From: Prosopocoilus inquinatus
Lineage: Eukaryota > Arthropoda > Insecta > Coleoptera > Lucanidae
Assembly (NCBI GenBank): GCA_036172665.1
Contig: CM069880.1
Coordinates: 7,628,501-7,692,500, forward strand
Length of the DNA stretch: 64,000 bases
Direction: 5' to 3'
A program made the position numbers and the translations under genes. The notes below the pieces were generated by a model. It saw only the letters and a program-made list of their open reading frames with translations. It was not told where the DNA came from and did not search any database. Positions 18,566-28,620 of this stretch are shown here, piece by piece (position 1 is the first letter of the stretch; each line of letters starts with the position of its first letter).

Positions 18566-20260
18566 ATTCAGAGAAACGGTCCAGGAAAAGGTTGAGGAAT
18601 TGGAAGTAGAAACGAAAGCACTGAGAGTAGAAGAGCTGTGGAAAATGCTTAAAGGAACATTATTAAAAAGTGCAGGAGAAGTCTACGGAAGAATAACCGA
18701 AATAAAACAGTGCATGCAAATCAAAAAACAACATAGCAAGAACGAACAGTAGAAACATATGCTATAAAAAAAACAAGGAAACGAGTGAAAGAAAGAGTTA
18801 TTTCTGAAAAGCAGAGGGCAGAAATTCGGCATAAAAAAGGCAAGAAATTTCAAAGAAAACCAGAAAGTGTTCTATCGAGTGGTGAGTAATTTAAGAAAGG
18901 ATAAACGAAGTGAAACAGGGTACATAAACGACAGTTACAAACGAAAGGCAAATCATGGACAGATGGAAAGAGTACTTCTAAAAACTACTGACGGTGCAGG
19001 GGTAAGAAGAAGACTTGCTGGAGGAGATCCTACAGAACCAGAACAATGAAAGAATTGGAAAAAGTCTATGGAAACTCAAAATATGCATAGGCGGAATCAA
19101 CACCACCAGAACAGAGACCTTTATTACCAAAACTGGAGTCATGCAAGGATGCACACTAAACCCGTATGTGTTCATTCTAACTATGGATGATATAGCAAAA
19201 ATCTGAAAACAGAAAACAAGAAAAACTCACTTAGGACACTCTAACCTTAAAAAAATATCAGTTGATGACCTACTTTTCCCAGATGATATCGTATTGATGG
19301 CAAACAACAAGCAAAATTTAGGGCCAGTTGCATCTCTAATACTTAAGCCAGGCTTAAATTTAACTATCCTTTATAATGAGGTTATATTTGATATTTGAGG
19401 TTACACAGCGTAAGTCCATTCTAAGTGACACTTAAAGTTAAGCTCGGCTTAAGAGTATGTACAACTGGCCCTTAGTGAGAATGTGGCACGAAGAGCTACA
19501 GAAAAAGGTACCGTACGTCAACCTTAGAGAAACAAAAACGATGGGAATTGCGAAGAACAAGACACAAAAAAACTTTAAATTTAGGACATAGCGTGGTTGA
19601 GCAAATTACCGAATTCAAATATTTGGAAGTCACATAGTCGGAAGACGGAAGAATTGAAGAGGAAGTAGAGGAGCGATTGATTACATATACTACCATTTGA
19701 GTAAAAATATGTCCGAAAGGAAAGAGTTATCAATAAATACCAAAATAAGAATATATAATGCGCTATACACGTACATTCCCACAATAACATATACATTGGG
19801 GAACTATGGGTGTTGTCGAAGGAACAGAGAAGGAGCCTATAGGCAAGAGAAACCCGAGAAGAATTATGGGTATAAGACTGCACGACATAGTAAGAAGGAC
19901 AAGGAAGGAGAGAAAAATGAGGAACCTGAGAAGAATTGGGATATAAGACTGCTCCACGAAGCAATAAGTGAAGAAATTAGAGAAAGACTAAGAGTAAAAC
20001 CGATGACCCAAAGAATAAAAGAAAATGTATTGCGTTGGTATGAACGCCTAATGAGGATGAAGATGAAGGTCAACAGGGAAAATCTGGAAGTTGGAAAGAC
20101 CAAAAGGTAGGCCGCGCAGAAAGTGAAATGACGAAGTGGAAAGTATTTGAAGGCGATGAAAATGGACTGGAACGAGGCAGTGGAACAAGTAAGAAACAGA
20201 GAGACATGGAGAAAATGCATAACTGGGAGGAGGGAAGTAGGAAACAATATAAATGGCAAA
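18379..20260 (+). pseudogene. Decayed non-LTR retrotransposon (LINE) polyprotein
   Basis: Fragments in several frames follow the order of a LINE ORF. First is the end of an endonuclease domain (EIGSDHYLAING, about 18.43 kb). Next comes a linker with LEVETKALRVEELWKMLKGT (about 18.6 kb). Then come reverse transcriptase pieces: TGVMQGCTLNPYVFILTMDD (about 19.13-19.19 kb) and DDLLFPDDIVLMANNKQ (about 19.26-19.31 kb; the usual ADD is PDD here). A C-terminal region follows: IRIYNALYTYIPTITYTLG, then EEIRERLRVKP, NVLRWYERLMRM and finally WNEAVEQVRNRETWRKC. Frameshifts and stops disable it, and a 151-bp MITE interrupts it. The clade is uncertain (Jockey/RTE-like by general appearance). It is not expected to be active. 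Confidence 0.8.
19321..19471. mobile_element. 151-bp MITE with TTA target duplication (PIF/Harbinger-like)
   Basis: The termini GGGCCAGTTG and CAACTGGCCC are perfect over the first 10 bases, with extended inverted similarity (CTTAAGCC.GGCTTAA.TTTAA on the left and its complement on the right). TTA flanks both sides (19318-19320 and 19472-19474). It sits within the LINE pseudogene just after the PDD motif, so it landed after that LINE copy. Confidence 0.85.
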
Positions 20261-23057
20261 ATCCTCGTCACTGGCACGACGGATAGAAGAGGCAATGGAT
20301 TAAGTAAGTTTGACGGTACTCGTTTTGTTGGCATACTTCATAGATTTTGGGGGACTTTTGGTCCTGTTTCATGTGTAATGTATGATCATTTCCTGATCCG
20401 ATTCCTCGGTAGGTTTGTTTTCGCTATTTTATTTGGTAAGCTCCTTAAGACTTCTTTCCTTATTTCGTCTGTATTGAGTAGTTAATCAGTTGGGGTGTAA
20501 AATCATCTTTTCTGGGATTCTATGTTTGCTGTAGTTAGTATTTACCATAAATTTTTGTTGACTTATTTGCATCGATTTCATATTTTTCAATATCGCCTCC
20601 TCTTTGCGTTATTTTGTCTTCGGTTGTTTCTGTTAACTTTATTGTTATGTTTTTCGTGGAAAATGAATTAGTTGTGTTGGTTGAATCGAAATAAATAAAA
20701 TTTCTTTCCTATATATTATTTTGTGGTAAGACGTAATAAAAAGGTATCGCCAGTAAGTAAAACAAAGATTTATTTTTGTTTGGCATGTGAGCTCGTTCTG
20801 ACGAAAAAAGAAATTAATTCGAGTAAAAGTAAGAATCGACTTCGCATTTCTCTAATTGTACCTGTTACGTTACATGCCATGCTTTTTGTTTGAAGGGGGT
20901 GCGTGCAACTAACACCCTTGCAACGCAGTGTATATTTCTAGTTATTAACGTGCTATAAAAGCCCTCGAGCAGTAAATCTTCTCATAGCAGGTAAACCCGG
21001 AAAGTATATAAATCTTAAGATAGTGTCACGCCTGATCCGAATAATAATTTATTAATTAACAGCGAGAAAGGCAGTTTTTCTATAGGCGAAGGAAGCGATG
21101 ACAATGCGTAGAGAGAAGGATAAAACAGTTCTAGCTTGAGGGCTCCGAACGGAGTTACGAACATAAGAAACGTGTACCGAAACTGTTTGTTTGCGCCCAC
21201 GTTTTCCGCTCGTGTTTATAAACTTTTAACTATAACAATTTATAAACACCTTAAAAGAGTCTTATTCTGTTTTTACACCTTTAATACAGCTAAAAAGTCT
21301 TATCTTAGAAGATTATTATTATTTTCAAGAATGTAACTGTTCTTTTATTGATTGTTGTAAAATATTCAGTGGTTCTCAAACAGTTTATCTTTAATAAAAT
21401 ATATTTCTGTGAATCAAGTCACTTCAGTGAGATTGAACAAATGAGGTTCTGCAAAATTTCTTCTGTGTAACACAAGACAAGCAAGGTGGTCTGAATAAGG
21501 TAGTCATTATGCCCTTTGTTAAGGAATAATCAATCCAAAATCTCAGAGCTAGACGACGGAATGAGGTATTATATCTTTCGACGTTGCTAAAGCGAGACAC
21601 ACTGTGGTATGTGTTACGCCAGCAATCTCGTTGTCGCATGTAATGTCCTCCTCCGTGGATTCAGACAGTCAAGACTATTTGATATATGTATGTATATGTA
21701 CAGGGGCGAATTCTAAGTTTTCTGAGAAGAGCCCTTGCGTTACATCTAATTGAAATTTATTTAATCGACGCATCCATGCGCATGTTTGATTATTAATAAT
21801 AATAACGGAGTAAAAATTTGGTATACCTGGTCAAAATGGTAACAATGAAATTACATTTAACGTCAGATCAATGAGGTCGACCCATAAATAGGTGTCCTGT
21901 CAGAGAATACTCGTTTTGTTAGTCCCTTCTTCACTACATTCCCTGTTCAAACCGTCTTACTTCCACTCTACAGAGCTATCGGTCGTGTTAGAACTGAAAA
22001 GCATTAGGGCTTTGAACGTGTTTGCTTTACCGAATGTGCTAATCAGCTTTGGACGGAATAAATAGGCTAGTTGAATCATTTAATTGCCTGTTTACGATTT
22101 TACGGTAACGCTTACAGCGATTGTAAAATCTCTTCGCCTTTCTAATGACGAATTCACACTTTTTTTCAAGAATTGTTTATAAAACGTTCACATTATCCGC
22201 AATTATTTACGTAAAAGTATATAAAAATAAACGCAAGGAGCAAACGTAATCAAACTTGAAATTCTAACAGAATTTATAATCGAGAAAAGGATCACTTGAA
22301 ATAATTTTCGAACGCTTGCCCAATGCTCTGAAAGAAATCGAGGGCACTCACCATCGAGGAGAATTTTCTCGATTAAAGTTTTAGATGTTGGATATTATTT
22401 ACTGCAGGATGTTCTTCTTCTTCTTCTTCTTTTTCTTCAAAGCACACCCCACATCAAGGGAAACCCCCTTTTTTTTAATTAAACACTTATTTTCAGCGGC
22501 GACGAAAAAAACATACGTGGTGCATTGTGCATGCAAAGTTGTTGCGAAGTGCAACATTTCATCCTTGTTCTCTTTGTTCTAGTTGGTAACGACAGAAATA
22601 TGAAAGAAAACTAAAGTCGCCGTAAAGTTTTAAATAATGGACAAATTGCGAAAGTTATAAGGACCTAAAATACGGAGAATGACTGATAAGCAAATGCAAG
22701 TTACTCGACTTCATATTTCCGGTAAAGATTAAACGACACATAAATCTGTATTTAAGAGTTCATTTATGGAGGGAGGGGGGCGTTCAACTATGAAATTGTA
22801 ATTTCATCAATAGTGCAAAACCATATTTTATAATACTATGCTATTAAAACACCTAACATTAATTAATTAAATTAAAAACAGATAATTGGAAAACGTAATG
22901 TGTACACAAAGAAATAATGAATTTAATTTTATATAATCCATAACATAATAATTGACTTTTGCTTTTGCATTTATTATAAAAAAAAATTTTCTTAAAAAAG
23001 CGTATAGTAGAATTCTCGTAATAATTTAGGGAACTATTAAATTTAAATAGAATTTTC
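20261..23057. other. Spacer, no supported gene
   Basis: AT-rich, with a TTC microsatellite at about 22414-22438 and a G-rich tract near 22770. No transposon ends or protein motifs were recognised. Confidence 0.4.
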
Positions 23058-23247
23058 TACAGGGTGTTCAAAAATTCGTTTGCTACATTTTTAGGACAAG
23101 TAAATGAGGCCAAAATAAGACTTTTTTGTTATATAACTTAGGAAGGGAAATTAATAATTACTTTATAAAACCGTAAAAATGATTTAAACCTAAAGAAATT
23201 ATTAGCATGCCATAACGATGTAATTAATTAATAAATTATTCATTATG

Positions 23248-24209
23248 CAAGCTGTCATAGAAGTGCCCGGAATTTGTTTGCTGACATTTTTTTAATGTTT
23301 CTTGTGAATTTTTAATTCTGAAAAATGCTACTGTATTGAATTTTCCGTCAAATTTTAATCTAGAATATGCTTACTCAATTCTTTGTTTATTTTGAGTTAA
23401 GAGAACTGTGAGTCACAATTACACAAGATAGTAATGAAGATGATCGACATTCAAAGAATTATCATGTAGCGGTATTTATTTTCTAAATTCAAATTTATTT
23501 ATAATAAATCAAGTTAACGCTTTATGCATAGCAACAAGAAAAAGACAATCAATATTAATATCAATAGTAGATTTTAGTCCACCAAAGGGAACCATAAAAA
23601 ACTACAATTCTTTCCTAGAAGCTAAAATATATTTACTAAAATATAAAATAAAGAATTCAAAGTACATAATCGTTTATGTGGAAGTAGAACAACAATCCGT
23701 GAGATTAGTGACTAGATAAAAATTTATTTTTTCCGTGAAAAAATTCAACGAAGGAGAAGGTTGTTAAATCTGAAATCTTTCAGTTTTTTTTAATGTTATC
23801 TGTAGTCATTCTGGACCGAGATACCATTTTAAGAAAGAATAATTTTGTCTACAATTTTTTGCTTTCGACAGTAAGTCCTTCAATTGGCTCCGAACAATAA
23901 TATTAATAAGCGTTTACGATAATTGGAGTGGTATATACCGGTTAATCTATTCTCTCAATCTTGCTTACATTAAATGCACTGGTTGTATCTCACTTTTCTA
24001 CCCCGATCCATGGAACGCTCCAATTATCGTAAACGCCTAATGAATCATAGTTCTCTTAGTCCAAAATAAACAAATAATTGAACAAACACATTCTAGATTA
24101 ATATTTGACGGAAAATTCAATAAAATTTCCAGTTTTCAGAATTTAAAATCTTCTAAAAACATCAAAAAATTATGTGTAAACAATTCCCGGGAACTTTTAC
24201 GACACCCTG
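23248..24209. mobile_element. Middle nested long-TIR element (mariner-type)
   Basis: The left end CAAGCTGTCATAGAAGTGCC is the diverged inverted partner of the right end GGGAACTTTTACGACACCCTG (ending 24209, followed by TA). The arms extend about 150-170 bp, sharing TGAATTTTCCGTCAAA and TAATCTAGAAT in inverted orientation. The left TA has changed to TG. It lies wholly inside the outer element. Confidence 0.78.
23910..24037. mobile_element. Inner MITE with TAA target duplication
   Basis: GCGTTTACGATAATTGGAG (from 23910) is the perfect inverted partner of CTCCAATTATCGTAAACGC (ending 24036). Both sides are flanked by TAA (23907-23909 and 24038-24040). About 128 bp with no coding capacity. It is the youngest of the three nested insertions by position. 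Confidence 0.85.
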
Positions 24210-24254
24210 TACAATAAAAATTTTAGAAAAATTTTGTGCAAATCGTTTTTTATT

Positions 24255-24343
24255 GCAGTGAGAACCTCGAGCAGCCTCTGGACAGCTGTTTCAGCCCTGC
24301 TTGGGGCTTCTTCAGCAGAAACGTAGCTCGACATTCCCACTGC
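24255..24343 (-). ncRNA. Hairpin with hammerhead-ribozyme-like core
   Basis: An 18-bp outer stem (24255-24272 against 24326-24343, 15 of 18 positions paired) encloses a minus-strand core. The core reads CTGAAGA (24315 to 24309), a 5-bp stem AGCCC/GGGCT with a 6-nt loop, then GAAAC (24292 to 24288). CUGANGA-stem II-GAAA is the conserved order of a hammerhead core, and such ribozymes are known in Penelope-like and other retroelements. The outer stem does not sit where hammerhead stem I should, and the candidate cleavage side has a mismatch. It may therefore be a degenerate or look-alike structure. Confidence 0.35.
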
Positions 24344-24719
24344 AGACCAAAAACGACTTGCCCAATTTATTCGCAAATGCGATGTAAAATTATTGCTTTG
24401 ACAGCAAGCATGGCCGCCTTGCATGGGGGACTCATTAGGAGCAAATCCCGCTTCAATTTGTCTATCCTACTGCAATGTTAGGTCAAAAAGCGATAGTAAG
24501 ATGTCGCTATTTTATATGTTAATAAAAATTTTATTCATTTAATTACCTCGTCTCGGTACGTTAATAATTTCTTCAGTATTCTCCAATCTTAAGTCATTTT
24601 TTACAGTCTTAAAATGTAATTATTCATTTCTGACCTTGTGTTATACAACAAAAAACTCTGATTTTGGCCTCCTTTACTTGCCCTAGAAATTTGGCAAATG
24701 AATTTTTTAACACCCTGTA

Positions 24720-27135
24720 TAAATGTAATAATAGAGTTTGTTATTCCTATTTGTATAGTACAAGGTTTTGTGAGAATATTTTAAAAGTTTCTCGTTGCAG
24801 GATACAAACTTGGGCTTTCGTTGAAACGCATGTCACACTTGTTTAAGCAGAAGAACTTAATTTTTTTTGTATCCGTTTGATAAATGAATTAAATCAATAG
24901 TAGGAGGGAGTTAATAAAAATAAGAACAGAAATAGAATCTATAGTTAGTCACAATTAAGTGAGGGCGAGGGGGAATATTCGTCGTGAGTTAAGCGTGAAT
25001 TCGACAAGGCGAGATAAAGTTTTCCGCGCCATGTACCTTCTGTTGAGTTAAAATATTGAAAATAGAATCTCATTGCTTTTTATAAATCATTCATTCAACA
25101 CAATGCCGTTATATCTGACGATGTGACCAGATAACTTCTCGCGGGAAGAATGGAGCTGGCAATATATCGCACTTTACCATCCAGCTTTGTGCTTCGAAAC
25201 AGCTCAATTTATGAATAAAAATATCATAAATTATCTCGATATCAATGCGGCAGAATAAATGCATATTTGCAAAGGAGTTGAAAGTACGCCGCCGTTTCGT
25301 TCATTAAGCATTCCGGAGTACTCTCTCTCACCGATCAACCCCTCTTCATGTTGAAAGACATCTCTGACCCTAAAATCATCTCTGATATAACAGTAAACTA
25401 ACCCACTCTATACAATACACTAAACTTCCTATTAACTTTCTAAACTACACAATGGATGATATTATGGATACATTTTTTTGACGTTTTTTCTACACTCCTT
25501 TGAGTTCCGTGGGCAAAAAGCTAAAGCAAATGATTGCGAATTTACTTGTTTAGAGTAAATACCCCCTATTAATAGGGTATTTTTTTTTCTAACTGTCCAA
25601 TCGTGCTAACATCAACAGGGGAGGTGGGGGAGTATCCTTCTTGCAAAAGCGTTAATTAGAGATTTTCAGATAACAAGGTTTGCGTGATTAAATTTGCCGA
25701 TCTTAATTCGCTTTTATACCGGAGATTTTTTTGCAAATGTTTTGTTCGTTTTACTGCTTGCTTTGCCAAATTTGGATCGTTTGTAAAAAGAAACTTCGTT
25801 TACGTTTACTAATTGCCGCCCTTGCATTTATTTACTTTATTTCTGTAGCGCAAATACTAAATAAATTAAATTCGTATGATTATGTTGCCGGATATTTTGT
25901 TGCGTCAGGATGTTTTTTTTTGTGTTGGGCGGAGAGTGAAATTACCCGGAAAAAATGTTCCTGATGAAATTTTGGAATTTTTCCGCGGAGCGTTTTTCAA
26001 TCAAATAATTTGAAGAATTTAATTCTTGCGTTTACGTGTGTTCATTTATTATTTATCGTCGATCGATGGGGGGGTTCACTATGCGCGGATAAATATTAAA
26101 TCACGTTCCGGGTATGTTTGCGTTTAATTTTGCTGATTGATATTTCAAGATTACAGTGTTTCTAAAAGTACGAATCGATTGTGCAAATTCGGAACGTAAA
26201 ATTTATGACGCGAAATGGGACGAACGTTATGAACTACCGCTTTAAAACAAATATAACCTATTGTTGATTAACTTCGTGCATTTTGCTACGCTATTATTAT
26301 TGTAGAAATTATATTTGCCGCACTCGAACGTGTTAATTTCAATTGTTGGAAATATAATTTAATTGACAGCGATATCAAGTGTCAACAGTAGTTAAATTTA
26401 ACGACCCTCCTTCGTATATTCCGAATTACAATCGGACCGTAATAGAATCGATTAATCAATAGAATACTGTTTTCTTTTCTTAAATCATTTACGCGCTGTT
26501 ACGAAGTAAAATATGAACGAACGTCTCACACTCGAAGAAATCGCAGTCGAATGCAGAGTGAAAGATACTCAACAGATCCGGATGACGGCGAACTGGAAAA
26601 CCGAGATCGATAAACGACGACATTAACCCTTTAAATTCGCCTCAAATATGTCCGGTGGCCTGCCCCGTTACAACGCACTCCTTTTCCTAGCTCGGCATTT
26701 ATAAAACCAAATTTGATTATAGAAATCGATAAACGAAGTTATTCGCAAACGCGAGATTGCCCTTGATCAAAGAGATTTGCACATATATGGCATCCCTTTT
26801 TACATACCTATTCCTTTTGTCGCAAAAGTGAAGTTTCTAAATACCTACAAATATAATTGAAGACCACAAATTCAAAAAAGTCTAAGTGCCAAAAACATGT
26901 TTAGGAATTATTAAGAAAAAACTGATTTACTAAATCTTAAACGCACATACTGATATCGCCATCTCTGATTCATTTATTACACTTTTTATTTAGCCACAGG
27001 TACATAGACCATTTTGCATTACATTGGGCTTTGCCCATAGACCCATTTGCTGTCAGAATATCAACTTTTTATTTTTTGGCACTTACACCCTTTTGAAGTT
27101 ATAATCTTCATTTTATCCTACTTATTTATACATAA
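24720..27135. other. Spacer, no supported gene
   Basis: AT-rich. At 26.84-26.90 and 27.07-27.12 kb there is an imperfect inverted similarity around AAGTGCCAAAAA / TTTTTGGCACTTA, possibly an old MITE of about 280 bp. Otherwise nothing recognised. Confidence 0.35.
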
Positions 27136-27137
27136 TA

Positions 27138-28618
27138 CATTGCTCCAAGAAATTAACGCACCATGCAATAAAATAAGAAATTTTCGTTTTTTTTTCATTC
27201 ATAATTTACAGTAACTGGCATGCCAAAGTTAAGCTAAGCATACGAGGTTTATTTTTCAACATTTATTTACATTTGATTATCACTTAAAAGTGATTACATA
27301 AAATTAAATCAAATGTAAGTTCATTAACCATAAAGTCAATTCCAAATTGAATGTTTAAATTTCGGTTTTATTCTTAAAGTGGCTTTATTGTTTTTTGTTT
27401 TTGTGTTTCTTCGTCATTATGCCACACGAATTTCGAAATCTGACCAAAGAACTAGAAGCACTAGGTAGTGGTATTCTTAGAAGACAGAAGCTGTTATCAA
27501 GTAGGAGGAAGGTTCGGTGTGTCCCAAATCTCGATGTGCCGAATGGTGCGAAGATATAGAAAGATTGGTAATTTTTTCTCGAAGACCCAGGAAAAGCAGA
27601 CATAGTGCAACTACCCCTGTTCAGATCATTTTTTGACACTTTTTGCTTTAGAACAGCGGTTCGTTACAAGCAAAAGTTTCCAATTTGAAGTAAGGGAAGT
27701 GCAGGGGGTTCTAATAGCATTGAAACTGTTTTTTAACGTCTTGGGGAAGCTAATTTGACATGTCACGTGTCTCTCCAAGGTCCAACCTTGTCTACAGAAC
27801 ATCATACAGATCACTTGGAATTTGTTAGATTTCATGTGATTTTGTTACAGGACGACTGGAGTCGAGTTCTCTTTACAGATGAATCTAGATTTTGTTTTTA
27901 CAAGTGTGATAGACGTGTTCATGTGTACCAACCACCAAATGAGCGTTATGCTCACAGCAACATTTGAATACTGCATTAGTTGGTGGAAGCCTTTTTATGG
28001 CGAGAGTAGGAATTTCTTTGACAGTACGGTACACAGCGGACATCCTACAAGATCATGTCGTGCCGTTTGTGTCCTATATCGGACGCATTTTTTAATTATA
28101 GCAAGATAATGTTCGACCCCATCGTGTTGGGAAAATTCAAAATTGCTTAAAAGAGATTGAAATTGATGCCATGGTTTATCCAATAAGGAGTTCAGACCTC
28201 AGTCCTATTGAGCACGTCTGGGACACACTTGATAGGCGTCTGAAAGCACTCTGAGAGATGATCCGAACCAAGTTACTAACTTGAAAGAGGTTGGGCGTTG
28301 ACTTGTGGAAATATGGAACGAATTGGAACAAAGTGACATAACTTCGCTTATTTTAAGTGTTGATCGTCGATAATAATCTGTTATTCCAAGTAGAGGTAGG
28401 AATACCCGACATTGATTTCATTTATTAAAAAAAATTGTTTCTGAAATTTTTTGATTTTTGATTTTATTGGTTTTCATTGTTTATTTTTTACTTGTTAATG
28501 ATGATTTTATAATACATTAAACAGTTGTTTGAAATCAACGTCAACGGTTTCAAATTTTGAATAAAGGAAACGAAAAATTTTATTTTACTGTATGGGACGT
28601 TGATTTCTGAGAGCAGTG
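27138..28618 (+). mobile_element. Full-length, inactive Tc1-like transposon
   Basis: The inverted ends CATTGCTCCAAGAAATTAAC (from 27138) and GTTGATTTCTGAGAGCAGTG (ending 28618) lie inside TA dinucleotides (27136-27137 and 28619-28620). Inverted similarity extends about 55-60 bp (CAATAAAATAAGAAATTTTCG opposite AAAAATTTTATTTTACTG). Length is 1481 bp, close to a normal Tc1 element. The transposase inside is broken. Confidence 0.88.
27419..28372 (+). pseudogene. Tc1-like DD34E transposase pseudogene
   Basis: The frame opens with ATG at 27419 (MPHEFRNLTKELEALG) and is soon broken. Pieces in other frames then give the helix-turn-helix region and ALEQRFVTSK, followed by LQGPTLSTEHHTDHLEF and DWSRVLFTDESRF, the latter with the first catalytic Asp at 27878. 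QDNVRPH carries the second Asp at 28105. SDLSPIEHVWDTLDRRLKAL carries the Glu at 28210, giving 34 residues between the last two. LVEIWNELEQSDITSLILSV ends the protein. All three catalytic positions survive, but several frameshifts and stops (for example TAG at 27557) prevent expression. The protein would have bound the flanking inverted ends and cut and pasted the element. Confidence 0.88.
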
Positions 28619-28620
28619 TA

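Larger units (their letters stand above)
23060..24717. mobile_element. Outer TA-flanked long-TIR element (mariner-type)
   Basis: The left end CAGGGTGTTCAAAAATTC (23060) and the right end GAATTTTTTAACACCCTG (ending 24717) are flanked by TA (23058-23059 and 24718-24719). Inverted similarity continues for about 155 bp, for example GCTACATTTTTAGGACAAGT opposite GCCCTAGAAATTTGGC, and AGAAATTATTA opposite TAATAATTTCT. No transposase remains. The interior holds two further nested elements and a hairpin segment. Confidence 0.8.

Noticed and set aside
19496..20334. Minus-strand frames of 64-156 codons
   Set aside because: They are antisense to the LINE coding relic, overlap one another and carry no motif.
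26840..27120. MITE around AAGTGCCAAAAA inverted arms
   Set aside because: Arm similarity is only moderate by eye and no target duplication was found, so it is mentioned in the spacer note only.
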